A stretch of 64,000 nt of DNA, from NCBI RefSeq assembly GCF_025264685.1, contig NZ_CP073721.1:5695001-5759000 (forward strand), written 5' to 3'. This DNA is from Dactylosporangium roseum. Lineage in GTDB: Bacteria; Actinomycetota; Actinomycetes; Mycobacteriales; Micromonosporaceae. Position 1 is the stretch's first letter. Each line of letters opens with the position of its first letter. The notes under the pieces were generated by a model, which saw nothing but the letters and a program-made list of their open reading frames with translations, was not told the origin of the DNA and searched no databases. A program made the translations under genes and the position numbers. This document shows positions 9,694-18,375 of this stretch, piece after piece.

Positions 9694-12005
9694 CCCAGCA
9701 ACGCATCGGCCGCACCCCGGCCGAGTCGCGGGAGCGCTGGCCGGAACTGGGCGGCCGCAGCCGGGCCGCCGGCGCGCCCAACGTCGTGGTCATCCTGCTC
9801 GACGACGTCGGCTTCGCGCAGTACGGCTGCTTCGGCTCCACCATCCAGACCCCGGCGATCGACCGGCTCGCTCGCGAGGGCTTGCGCTACGTCAACTTCC
9901 ACACCACGGCCGTCTGCTCACCGACGCGGGCGTCGTTGCTGACCGGGCGCAACTGCCACGCGGTCGGGTTCGGACACGTGACGGAGCGGCTGGCCGGCTA
10001 CCCCGGCTACTCGATGCGGCTGCCGGACAGTGCCGCGACGGTCGCGGAGATCCTGCGTGGCAACGGCTACACGACGTGGGCCGTCGGCAAGTGGCACCTC
10101 ACCCCGTCCTACGAGACCGGCCCGCAGGGCCCGTTCGAGCGCTGGCCGCTGGGCCGCGGATTCGACCGGTTCTACGGCTTCCTCGGCGGCTCGACCGACC
10201 AGTACGCGCCGGAGCTCGTGCGCGACAACACGCCGGTCAGCCCGCCGCGCACCGCCGCGGACGGCTACCACCTCAGCGCCGATCTGGTCGACGAGAGCAT
10301 CCGACAGATCCGCGATCTGCGGGCCGTCGCACCGAACCGGCCGTTCATGCTCTACCTGGCCACCGGTTGCGGCCACGCGCCGCACCAGGCGCCCGCCGAG
10401 TGGATCGAGCGCTACCGCGGCGTCTTCGACGCCGGCTGGGACGCCGAACGGGACCGGGTCCTGGCCCGCCAGATCGAGCTGGGCGTGATGCCGCCAGGCA
10501 CACGATTGGGGCCCTCCAATCCGGGGGTACCGGCATGGACCGATCTCACCGCCGAGCAACGCCGGCTGGCCAGCCGGATGATGGAGGTCTACGCCGGCTT
10601 CGTCAGCTACACCGACGCGCAGATCGGCCGCCTGCTCGACGCGCTCGAGGCAACCGGCGATCTCGACGACACGGTCGTGATGCTCTGCTCCGACAACGGC
10701 GCCAGCGGCGAGGGCGGCCCGGAGGGCAGCGTCGACGAGGGGCTCTACCTCAACGACCGGCCGCAGCGCACCGAGGACGGGCTGGCGCACATCGACGAGC
10801 TCGGAGGGCCCCGCCTCTACAACCACTACCCGTGGGGGTGGGCGCAGGCTGGCAACACCCCGTTCCGGTGGTACAAGCAGTTCACGCACGCCGGCGGGAT
10901 CACCAACGGCCTGCTGGTGCGCTACCCGGGCGGCGGCGCGCCGGCCGGGGGCATCCGGCGGCAGTACCACCACGTCATCGACATCGCTCCGACCCTGCTG
11001 GACCTCACCGGGACAGCGGCGCCGGCGGCGGTGCGGGGCGTTGCCCAGCAGCCGATGCACGGCGTCAGCATGCGGTACTCCTTCGCCGACGCCGACGCGC
11101 CGGGACACCGCCACACCCAGCACTACGAGATGTGGGGCAACCGCGGGATCTGGCAGGACGGCTGGATGGCGGTGTGCCGGCTCCAGCCCGACGGCGCGGG
11201 CGCCTTCCCGCCCCAGCGCCCGCCGGCGACCCTCGACGAGCTGCGTTGGGAGCTGTACGACCACCGCAGTGACCCGTCGGAGTGCGATGACCTCGCCGAG
11301 CGGGAACCGGCCCGGCTGCGGGCCATGACGGAGCTGTGGTGGGCCGCTGCCGGCCGCTACGACGTACTGCCGGTCGACAACCGGGCCCGCGCCGAGCGCT
11401 GGCCCGCCGACCCGCCGGCCCCGCCGGGATCGGACCCGGCGCGAGCCCGCTTCCACGGCCCCGGCGGCCCCTACGAGCGCGGCGTCGCGCCCCGGGTGGC
11501 GGGCCGGTCGTTCCGGATGTACGCCGAGGTCACCATCGGCGATGCGACGGCGCCCGGCGGGAGACCGCGTGGGGTCCTCTACGCGGTCGGCGGCGGGCAC
11601 GGCGGCTACTGCTGGTACGTGCAGGACGGGCAGATCCGCTTCGAGGTGGCCCAGTCCTCGGTGCAGACGGAGACCGTCGCGGCCCCGTTCGTCGTGGCGC
11701 CGGGCCGGCACCGGCTGGAGGTGGCCGTCGACGCGGCGGCCGACCTGTCCGCGCGGATCATGTTCACCGTCGACGGCGCGGCCGTGGGCGGCGGCAGCGT
11801 GTCGCGCCTGCTGAAGCGAGTGCCGATCGGCTCGGGCCGCACCTACGTCGGTCACGTCATGAGTAGCCCCGTCAGTGGCGCCTTCACCGCGCCCAACCCG
11901 TTCACCGGTGAGCTGCACGAACTGGTGGTGCTGCCCGGCCCGCCCGCCGGGGCCGCACCGGCCGTGCAGCGCGAGACCGCCGACGCCGAGATGAGGGAAC
12001 AGTGA
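9690..12005 (+). CDS. Type I sulfatase 1 (FGly-dependent)
   Basis: A 771-residue S1-family sulfatase. Asp38-Asp39 (LLDDVGF) bind calcium. CSPTR at 76-80 with ASLLTGR behind it is the canonical formylglycine signature, the cysteine being the residue converted. VGKWHLT and LCSDNGASGEGG supply further active-site residues. The last 200 or so residues form a beta-rich extension shared with sulfatases 2, 4 and 5. It has no signal peptide, so it should act in the cytoplasm after import. ATGA overlap with the ATPase couples uptake and desulfation. This copy has a distinct insert around VDEGLYLNDRPQRTEDG and is the most divergent of the long paralogues in the SDNG region. Confidence 0.92.
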   Translation: MTQQRIGRTPAESRERWPELGGRSRAAGAPNVVVILLDDVGFAQYGCFGSTIQTPAIDRLAREGLRYVNFHTTAVCSPTRASLLTGRNCHAVGFGHVTERLAGYPGYSMRLPDSAATVAEILRGNGYTTWAVGKWHLTPSYETGPQGPFERWPLGRGFDRFYGFLGGSTDQYAPELVRDNTPVSPPRTAADGYHLSADLVDESIRQIRDLRAVAPNRPFMLYLATGCGHAPHQAPAEWIERYRGVFDAGWDAERDRVLARQIELGVMPPGTRLGPSNPGVPAWTDLTAEQRRLASRMMEVYAGFVSYTDAQIGRLLDALEATGDLDDTVVMLCSDNGASGEGGPEGSVDEGLYLNDRPQRTEDGLAHIDELGGPRLYNHYPWGWAQAGNTPFRWYKQFTHAGGITNGLLVRYPGGGAPAGGIRRQYHHVIDIAPTLLDLTGTAAPAAVRGVAQQPMHGVSMRYSFADADAPGHRHTQHYEMWGNRGIWQDGWMAVCRLQPDGAGAFPPQRPPATLDELRWELYDHRSDPSECDDLAEREPARLRAMTELWWAAAGRYDVLPVDNRARAERWPADPPAPPGSDPARARFHGPGGPYERGVAPRVAGRSFRMYAEVTIGDATAPGGRPRGVLYAVGGGHGGYCWYVQDGQIRFEVAQSSVQTETVAAPFVVAPGRHRLEVAVDAAADLSARIMFTVDGAAVGGGSVSRLLKRVPIGSGRTYVGHVMSSPVSGAFTAPNPFTGELHELVVLPGPPAGAAPAVQRETADAEMREQ

Positions 12006-14230
12006 ACACGAGCGGCTTCCCCGGCCGGATCGGCCGCACGGTCGACGACGCCACCCCGTGGTGGCCCCCGTCGCGCACCGGGCGAGGGCGGCCCAACGTG
12101 GTGCTCATCGTGCTCGACGACGTCGGTTTCGCGCAGCTCGGCTGCTACGGCTCGGCCATCCGCACCCCGCGGATGGACGCCCTGGCCGCCGGCGGCGTGC
12201 GCTACACCAACTTTCACGTCGCCGCGCTGTGCTCGCCGACCCGGGCGAGTCTGCTCACCGGCCGCAACCACCACTCGGTCGGCATGGGATTCCTGGCCGC
12301 GTTCGACACCGGCTTTCCCGGCTATCGCGCCGAGGTGACGCCGCGGGCGGCCACCGTCGCGGAGGTGCTGCGCGACACCGGGTACGGCACCTACGCCGCG
12401 GGGAAGTGGCATCTGGCCCCGCCGACGCAGCTCACCGCGGCCGGCCCGTTCGACCAGTGGCCGACCCGGCGCGGGTTCGACCGGTACTACGGGTTCCTCT
12501 GGGGCGAGGACGACCAGTTCGAGCCGGAGCTGTGGTCCGACCAGCACCGCGTCGACGTGCCTGACGATCCGGACTACCACCTGTCGGAGGACCTGGTCCG
12601 CACCGCATGCGGATTCGTCGCCGACCACGTGACCGGCCGCCCTGACGACCCGTTCTTTCTGTACCTCGCCTTCGGCGCCTGCCACGCGCCGCACCAGGCG
12701 CCGCCGTCGTTCCTCGATCGGTACCGAGGGGCGTTCGACCACGGCTGGGACGCCGAGCGCGAGGCCGTCCTGGCCCGGCAGGTCGAGCTGGGCGTGGTGC
12801 CGCCGCAGACGGAGCTGCCGCCGCGCAACCCGGACGTGCGCGCCTGGGGCGAACTGCCGGGCGACGAGCGGCGCCTCTACACCCGGATGCAGGAGGTGTT
12901 CGCCGGGTTCATGGAGCACACCGACGAGCAGATCGGGGTGCTGGTGGACTTCCTCGACCGGCACGGGCTGCTCGACGACACGCTGCTGCTGGTGGTGTCG
13001 GACAACGGGGCCAGCGGTGAGGGCGGGCGGCACGGCACCGCCAACGAGTACCGCTACTTCCTCGGCCTCGGTGACTCCATCGAGGACGGGCTGGCCGCGA
13101 TCGACGACCTCGGCGGCCCGGCCGCGCACAACCACTATCCGTCGGGCTGGGCGCAGGCCGGGAACACGCCGCTGCGCTACTACAAGAAGCACACCTACAG
13201 CGGCGGGGTTCGGGTGCCGCTCATCGCTCACTGGCCACGCGGCATCGATCCGGCGGTGCCCCTGCGCGGGCAGTTCCACCACGCGGTCGACATCCTGCCG
13301 ACGATCACGGCGCTCGCCGGGGTCGAGATGCCGGAGAGCTACCGCGGTCACGAGCAGATCCCGGTGCACGGCACCTCGATGGCGTACACGTTCACCGACC
13401 CGGCGGCTGCCTCCACCCGCACCACGCAGTACTTCGAGACCGCCGGTTTCCGCGGAATCTACCGCGACGGCTGGAAGGCGGTCGCCGACCACACGCCCGG
13501 CACCGCCTACGACGACGACCGGTGGGAGCTGTTCGACCTGACCACCGACGTGTCCGAGGCGCACGACCTCGCCGCCCACCACCCCGGCCTCCTGCGTGAG
13601 CTGATCGACGAGTGGGACCGCCAAGCCGGGCAGTACGGCGTGCTGCCCCTCGACGACCGGATGGGCACCCGGATCGCCGGGATGGACCCGGCCGCGGACC
13701 GGCTGCACTACCGCATGCTGCCGGGCACCCGGATCATGAACAGCGTGGCCGGCCCCACCTTCGCCGGGCGCTCGTTCCACATCAACGCGGTCCTGACCGG
13801 TCCGCCGGCCGACGGGGTGCTGCTGGCCTACGGCCGGCGCGCCCACGGCTTCACGTTCTACGTGCGCGACGGCCGGCCGGTGTTCGCGCTGAACCTGGCC
13901 GGGGACCGCACGGTCGTGCGCCCGGCCGACCCGCTGCCGGCCGAGGCGCGCCGGATCGGCCTGCTGGTGCAGGACGGCCCCGGCGGGGTCCACGCCGAGC
14001 TCACCGCCGACGGCACCGCCCTGATCCGCGGAGCGCTGCCACGGCTGCTGCCCGGCGGGATGGGTACCCTGTCGCTGCAGTGCGGGCACAACGCCCCGTC
14101 GGCGGTCACCGACGACTACACCGGGCCGTTCCGCTACACGGGCGAGCTGCTGCACGTCGAGATCGACCTGCAACCGCGCTCGCTCGACACCCGCAACGCC
14201 GACTGGCTCGCGGAGGTGGCGACGCAGTGA
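12002..14230 (+). CDS. Type I sulfatase 2 (FGly-dependent)
   Basis: A 742-residue paralogue of sulfatase 1 starting at an overlapping GTG (GTGA). It has the Asp pair at about 39-40 (IVLDDVGF), the FGly signature CSPTR from Cys77 and AAGKWHLAPP. VVSDNGASGEGG and the 230-residue C-terminal extension (HAYGRRAHGFTFYVRDG-like segment) follow. No signal peptide. It is most similar to sulfatase 5 by eye: both share LWGEDDQ, ANEYRYFLGL and LQCGHN segments. The substrate is unknown; having several long paralogues in one operon suggests different linkages in one substrate. Confidence 0.92.
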   Translation: MNTSGFPGRIGRTVDDATPWWPPSRTGRGRPNVVLIVLDDVGFAQLGCYGSAIRTPRMDALAAGGVRYTNFHVAALCSPTRASLLTGRNHHSVGMGFLAAFDTGFPGYRAEVTPRAATVAEVLRDTGYGTYAAGKWHLAPPTQLTAAGPFDQWPTRRGFDRYYGFLWGEDDQFEPELWSDQHRVDVPDDPDYHLSEDLVRTACGFVADHVTGRPDDPFFLYLAFGACHAPHQAPPSFLDRYRGAFDHGWDAEREAVLARQVELGVVPPQTELPPRNPDVRAWGELPGDERRLYTRMQEVFAGFMEHTDEQIGVLVDFLDRHGLLDDTLLLVVSDNGASGEGGRHGTANEYRYFLGLGDSIEDGLAAIDDLGGPAAHNHYPSGWAQAGNTPLRYYKKHTYSGGVRVPLIAHWPRGIDPAVPLRGQFHHAVDILPTITALAGVEMPESYRGHEQIPVHGTSMAYTFTDPAAASTRTTQYFETAGFRGIYRDGWKAVADHTPGTAYDDDRWELFDLTTDVSEAHDLAAHHPGLLRELIDEWDRQAGQYGVLPLDDRMGTRIAGMDPAADRLHYRMLPGTRIMNSVAGPTFAGRSFHINAVLTGPPADGVLLAYGRRAHGFTFYVRDGRPVFALNLAGDRTVVRPADPLPAEARRIGLLVQDGPGGVHAELTADGTALIRGALPRLLPGGMGTLSLQCGHNAPSAVTDDYTGPFRYTGELLHVEIDLQPRSLDTRNADWLAEVATQ

Positions 14231-15693
14231 AGCCGAACATCGTGTTCGTCCTCATCGACGACATGGGCTGGACGGACCTCGGCTGCTACGGCAGCTCGTT
14301 CTACGAGACGCCCCGGCTGGACCGGCTCGCCGCCGAGGGCGCCCTGTTCACCGACGCGTACGCGGCCGCGCCGGTCTGCTCGCCGACCCGCGCGAGCATC
14401 CTCACCGGCCGGTACCCGGCCCGGGTCGGGGTCACCCAGTACATCGGCGGGCACGGCGTCGGCCGGCTCTCCGACGTGCCGTACAACCAGTTCCTGCCGA
14501 CCAACGAGCTGTCCCTCGCCCGCGCGCTGCGGGCGGGCGGCTACCGGACCTGGCACGTCGGCAAGTGGCACCTCGGGCCTCGCCGTACCTGGCCCGACCA
14601 GCACGGCTTCGACGTCAACATCGGCGGCTGCGAGCAGGGACACCCGAAGAGCTGGTTCAGCCCCTACGGCAACCCCACCCTGCCCGACGGTCCCGACGGC
14701 GAGTACCTCACCGACCGGCTCACCGACGAGGCGATCCGGCTCATCGAAACCGCCGGCGACACGCCGTTCTTCCTCAACCTGTGGCACTATGCGGTGCACG
14801 TGCCGATCCACGCCCCGGCCGAGCTGATCGCCAAGTACGAGCGCAAGGCCGCCGAGTCCGGCCTCGACGCGGTCGAGGCGTTCGAGCCGGGCGAGCGGTT
14901 CCCGGCCTGGCACCAGCGCGCCGCCCGGGTGCGCCGACGGGTCGTGCAGTCCGACCCGGCCTACGCGGCGATGGTGGAGAACCTCGACACCAACATCGGC
15001 CGGCTGCTCGATGCGCTGGAGGCGGCGGGCAAGGCCGACAACACGATCGTCGTGTTCACCTCCGACAACGGCGGCCTGTCCACCGCGGAGGGCTCGCCGA
15101 CAAGCAACCTGCCGCTGTCGGAGGGCAAGGGCTGGGTCGCCGAGGGCGGCGTCCGCGAGCCGCTCATCGTGCGCTGGCCCGGCGTCGTCGAGCCGGGCCG
15201 GCGCATCGCCGCACCGGTCACCAGCCCAGACTTCTACCCGACCCTGCTGGCCGCGGCCGGCATCGCCGGAGTGCCCGAGCAGCACGTCGACGGGGTCGAC
15301 GTCACGCCGCTGCTGCGCGGCGAGCCGTTCGAGCGCGGCCCTGTCTACTGGCACTACCCGCACTACAGCAACCAGGGCGGCCGGCCGGCCGCAGCGGTTC
15401 GCGAGGGCCGGTGGAAACTCGTCCATCAGTTCGAGGGCGACCCCGACACGCTGTTCGACATCGTCACCGACCCCGGTGAGCACCGCGATCTCGCCGCGGC
15501 GCACCCCGACGTGGCCGCGGCCCTGCGGGCCCGGCTGCTGTCGTGGATCGCCGAGGTGGGCGGGCTCGTGCCGGCGCCGAATCCGCAGCCGGAGCCGTTC
15601 ACCGACCTCGCCGGCTACTTCCTCGGCGGCCAGGTCGCCGAACCCGGCGCCGACGTGGCCTGGACGGTCGGAAAGGATCAGCCATGCTTGTGA
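14227..15693 (+). CDS. Type I sulfatase 3, short form
   Basis: A 488-residue sulfatase that lacks the C-terminal extension of the other four. It starts almost at the catalytic core: VKPNIVFVLIDDMGWTDLGC with Asp11-Asp12, FGly signature CSPTR from Cys51, then VGKWHLGPR and FTSDNGG. This architecture is closer to classical arylsulfatases and glycosaminoglycan-type sulfatases. The GTG start overlaps the previous stop, and its stop lies 10 bases inside the kinase gene, so it belongs to the same operon. No signal peptide is visible. Confidence 0.9.
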   Translation: MKPNIVFVLIDDMGWTDLGCYGSSFYETPRLDRLAAEGALFTDAYAAAPVCSPTRASILTGRYPARVGVTQYIGGHGVGRLSDVPYNQFLPTNELSLARALRAGGYRTWHVGKWHLGPRRTWPDQHGFDVNIGGCEQGHPKSWFSPYGNPTLPDGPDGEYLTDRLTDEAIRLIETAGDTPFFLNLWHYAVHVPIHAPAELIAKYERKAAESGLDAVEAFEPGERFPAWHQRAARVRRRVVQSDPAYAAMVENLDTNIGRLLDALEAAGKADNTIVVFTSDNGGLSTAEGSPTSNLPLSEGKGWVAEGGVREPLIVRWPGVVEPGRRIAAPVTSPDFYPTLLAAAGIAGVPEQHVDGVDVTPLLRGEPFERGPVYWHYPHYSNQGGRPAAAVREGRWKLVHQFEGDPDTLFDIVTDPGEHRDLAAAHPDVAAALRARLLSWIAEVGGLVPAPNPQPEPFTDLAGYFLGGQVAEPGADVAWTVGKDQPCL

Positions 15694-17186
15694 TCGGTGT
15701 GGACATCGGCACGTCCAGCACCAAGGGCGTGCTCGTGACCCCGGACGGCGACGTGCTGGCCACCGCCACCCGTGCACACGGCATGTCGATGCCGCGGCCG
15801 GGCTGGGCCGAGATGGACGCCGAACAGGTGTGGTGGGGCGACGTCGTGGCGGTCACCCGCGAGCTGACCGAGGCCGCCGGGGCCCGGCCGGTGGCCGCCG
15901 TCTGCGTCAGCGGAGTCGGCCCGTGCCTGCTGCTCACCGACGCCGAGCTGCGCCCCGTCCGCCCGGCCGTCCTCTACGGCATCGACATGCGCGCCACCGC
16001 GGAGATCGAGCGGCTGACCGAGCACTTCGGCGCCGAGGCGATCCTGGCCCGCGGGATGAGCGAGCTGACCACCCAGGCCGTCGGCCCCAAGCTGGCCTGG
16101 GTGCGCCGGCACGAGCCGGACGCCTGGCAGCGCGCCCGGCGCTGGTTCAGCTCCAACTCCTACGTGGTGGCGAAGCTGACCGGCGCGTACGTGCTGGACC
16201 ACCACACGGCCAGCCAGTGCGACCCCCTCTACGACATGCACCGCGCGGACTGGGCGCACGACTGGCTCGCCGAGGTCGCCCCGGGCCTGCCCGCACCGCG
16301 GCTGGCGTGGCCCGGCGAGGTCGTCGGACACGTCCTGCCGGCCGCCGCGGAGGCTACCGGCCTGGCCCCGGGCACCCCCGTCTGTGCCGGCACCGTCGAT
16401 GCCTGGGCCGAGGCGCTCAGCGCCGGGGTACGCCGGCCCGGCGACCGCATGCTGATGTACGGCTCGACGATGTTCTTCGTCCACATGCTCGCCACACCGG
16501 CCGCGCACCCGGGCATGTGGAACACCGCCGGGGTGTACCCCGGAACGTGGAGCACCGCGGCCGGCATGAGCACCTCCGGCACGCTGACCGACTGGGTGCG
16601 CCGGCTGACCGGCGGCGCACCCTTCGCGGAGCTGGTGACGGCGGCCCGCAACGTGCCGCCCGGCTCCGACGGGCTCGTGCTGCTGCCCTACTTCGCGGGC
16701 GAACGGACCCCGATCTTCGACCCGCGCGCCCGAGGCGTCGTGGCCGGGCTCACCCTCAACCACGGCCCGGGGCACCTGTTCCGGGCCGCCTACGAGGGCA
16801 TCGCCTACGGCATCCGGCAGATCCTCGACCTGCTCGACGCGACCGCCGGCCCGGCCGGGCGCACGGTCGCCGTCGGCGGGGGCACGCAGGGCGGCCTGTG
16901 GACCCAGATCGTCAGCGACGTGTGCGGTCGCGAACAGGTCGTCCCGGCCCAGTCGATCGGCGCGAGCTACGGCGATGCCCAGCTCGCCGCGGTCGCCGCC
17001 GGGCTGGCCCCGGCCGACGCCGACTGGGCGGTCGAAGGGCGCCGCGTGACGCCCGAACCGGCCAACCACGCGGTGTACGCCGAGCTGGCCGCGATCTACG
17101 ACGGCCTCTACCCGGCCACCCGGGACGCGGTGCACCGGCTGGCCGCGCTGCAGGAGAACGCCGGCCGCGGGGCGGGTGCGTCGTGA
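15684..17186 (+). CDS. FGGY-family carbohydrate kinase
   Basis: A 500-residue kinase with the family's N-terminal phosphate motif (GVDIGTSSTKGVLV), WAEMDAEQVWW, GIDMRAT and a C-terminal adenosine region (GGGTQGGLWTQIVSDVCG). FGGY enzymes phosphorylate ketoses and polyols such as xylulose, glycerol and erythritol. Next to a polyol dehydrogenase it most likely phosphorylates the resulting ketose or the released polyol (inference). The ATG at 15684 overlaps the sulfatase 3 stop; longer upstream frames read through sulfatase code. Confidence 0.9.
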   Translation: MLVIGVDIGTSSTKGVLVTPDGDVLATATRAHGMSMPRPGWAEMDAEQVWWGDVVAVTRELTEAAGARPVAAVCVSGVGPCLLLTDAELRPVRPAVLYGIDMRATAEIERLTEHFGAEAILARGMSELTTQAVGPKLAWVRRHEPDAWQRARRWFSSNSYVVAKLTGAYVLDHHTASQCDPLYDMHRADWAHDWLAEVAPGLPAPRLAWPGEVVGHVLPAAAEATGLAPGTPVCAGTVDAWAEALSAGVRRPGDRMLMYGSTMFFVHMLATPAAHPGMWNTAGVYPGTWSTAAGMSTSGTLTDWVRRLTGGAPFAELVTAARNVPPGSDGLVLLPYFAGERTPIFDPRARGVVAGLTLNHGPGHLFRAAYEGIAYGIRQILDLLDATAGPAGRTVAVGGGTQGGLWTQIVSDVCGREQVVPAQSIGASYGDAQLAAVAAGLAPADADWAVEGRRVTPEPANHAVYAELAAIYDGLYPATRDAVHRLAALQENAGRGAGAS

Positions 17187-17277
17187 CCGGCCCGGCGACC
17201 CACCTCGGCGGCGGCACAGCGGTCAGCGCACCGGCGTTGGCCGATGTAAGATGCCGCGCGGGATTGGAGCGTCCATC

Positions 17278-18291
17278 GTGAACAAGCGCGTCACGCTGGC
17301 CGACGTGGCCGCACACGCCGGGGTCTCGCGCGCCACCGCGTCGCTGGTGATCCGCGACGCCGGCAACCTCGCCGACAGCACCCGCGAGCGGGTGCGGTCC
17401 TCGATGCTGGCGCTCGGCTACGTCTACCACCGCGGCGCCGCGTCCCTGCGGGCCAGCCAGACGAAGACCGTCGGGCTGATCCTGCCCGACCCGGCCTACG
17501 CATTCATGGGTGAGATGGCAATCAGCCTCGAGTCGGCGCTGGCCGAGCGCGGCCTGCTGCTGCTCACCGCCAATGCGTTCGAGGACCCGCAGCGCCAGGA
17601 GCGGCTGCTGCGGGCCCTCATCGAGAACCAGGTCGATGGCCTCGTGGTGCTGCCCGCGCTCGGCACCGACGAAGCGTTCGCCGACCGGCTCGCCGCGACC
17701 GGCATACCCACCGTGGTCACGATCCGGGCCGAGGCGGCCCACCGCACCACCTACGTCGGCATCGACAATGTCCGCGGTGGCGAGCTGGCCGGCGAGCACC
17801 TGCTCGCCCACGGCTGCCGGCAGTTCGTCTACCTGGGTGGCCTGGTCGGTTTGCGTCCGCGGCAGGACCGGATGACCGGCCTCAACGCGGCCCTGGCCCG
17901 GGTGCCCGGCGCCCGGCTGGTCGCGCACCGCCCCGGGCCCGCGCTCGGCCGCTGGGCCCGCGACGCGGCGGCCCGGCTCCTCGCCGAAGGCCCGGTGCCG
18001 GACGCGATCGTGTGCCACAACGACCCCGTCGCGTTCGGTGTCTACCGCGCCCTGCGCGATGTCGCGCCCCACCTGGTCGACCGGGTCCGGGTCGTCGCGT
18101 TCGACGACGTCGACGAGGCCGCACTGTGGGAGCCGCCGATATCGTCCGTGGCCGCCAACGGCCGCGAGGTCGGCCGCCGCACCGCCACCGCGCTGCTGCG
18201 CCTGATGGACGACCCCCTGGCCGAGCCCGAGGTCGTCCTGCTGCAGCCCGAGCTCGTCGTGCGCCGGTCGTGCGGCTGCCCGGCCGCCTGA
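17278..18291 (+). CDS. LacI-family transcriptional regulator
   Basis: A 337-residue repressor with the N-terminal LacI HTH (VTLADVAAHAGVSRATASLVI), the hinge region (YVYHRGAASLRASQTKTVGLILP) and a periplasmic-binding-protein-like effector domain (VRVVAFDDVDEAALWEPPISSV). The GTG at 17278 is chosen because GGAG stands about eight bases before it and the HTH begins directly after. It probably binds the TAGATCGATCTA-type sites at 2839, 3111 and 18341 (inference), with a sulfated sugar, polyol or pathway intermediate as inducer. It ends the first operon and precedes sulfatase 4. Confidence 0.92.
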   Translation: MNKRVTLADVAAHAGVSRATASLVIRDAGNLADSTRERVRSSMLALGYVYHRGAASLRASQTKTVGLILPDPAYAFMGEMAISLESALAERGLLLLTANAFEDPQRQERLLRALIENQVDGLVVLPALGTDEAFADRLAATGIPTVVTIRAEAAHRTTYVGIDNVRGGELAGEHLLAHGCRQFVYLGGLVGLRPRQDRMTGLNAALARVPGARLVAHRPGPALGRWARDAAARLLAEGPVPDAIVCHNDPVAFGVYRALRDVAPHLVDRVRVVAFDDVDEAALWEPPISSVAANGREVGRRTATALLRLMDDPLAEPEVVLLQPELVVRRSCGCPAA

Positions 18292-18340
18292 CCGCACGCC
18301 CCTGCACTGCTACTGCCGGCCGCGACCCGTGGCACTGAAG

Positions 18341-18352
18341 TAGATCGATCCA
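18341..18352 (+). promoter_or_regulatory. Third copy of the putative LacI operator
   Basis: TAGATCGATCCA, one base off the perfect palindrome at 3111-3122, lies 24 bases before the sulfatase 4 start. The preceding GAAG also matches the flank of the site at 2839. No convincing -35/-10 pair was seen with it. Confidence 0.55.
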
Positions 18353-18375
18353 CTGTACTCGAGAGGAACACCGAC

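Noticed and set aside
11852-14173. 773-codon minus-strand open frame opposite sulfatase 2, and similar long antisense frames at 9918-11918, 14134-15777 and 20555-22777
   Set aside because: Each lies exactly opposite an intact sulfatase, is low in complexity and has no domain; typical GC3-driven shadows.
15011-17281. 756-codon plus-strand frame through sulfatase 3 and the kinase
   Set aside because: Off-frame translation of two recognised genes; Arg-rich with no motif.
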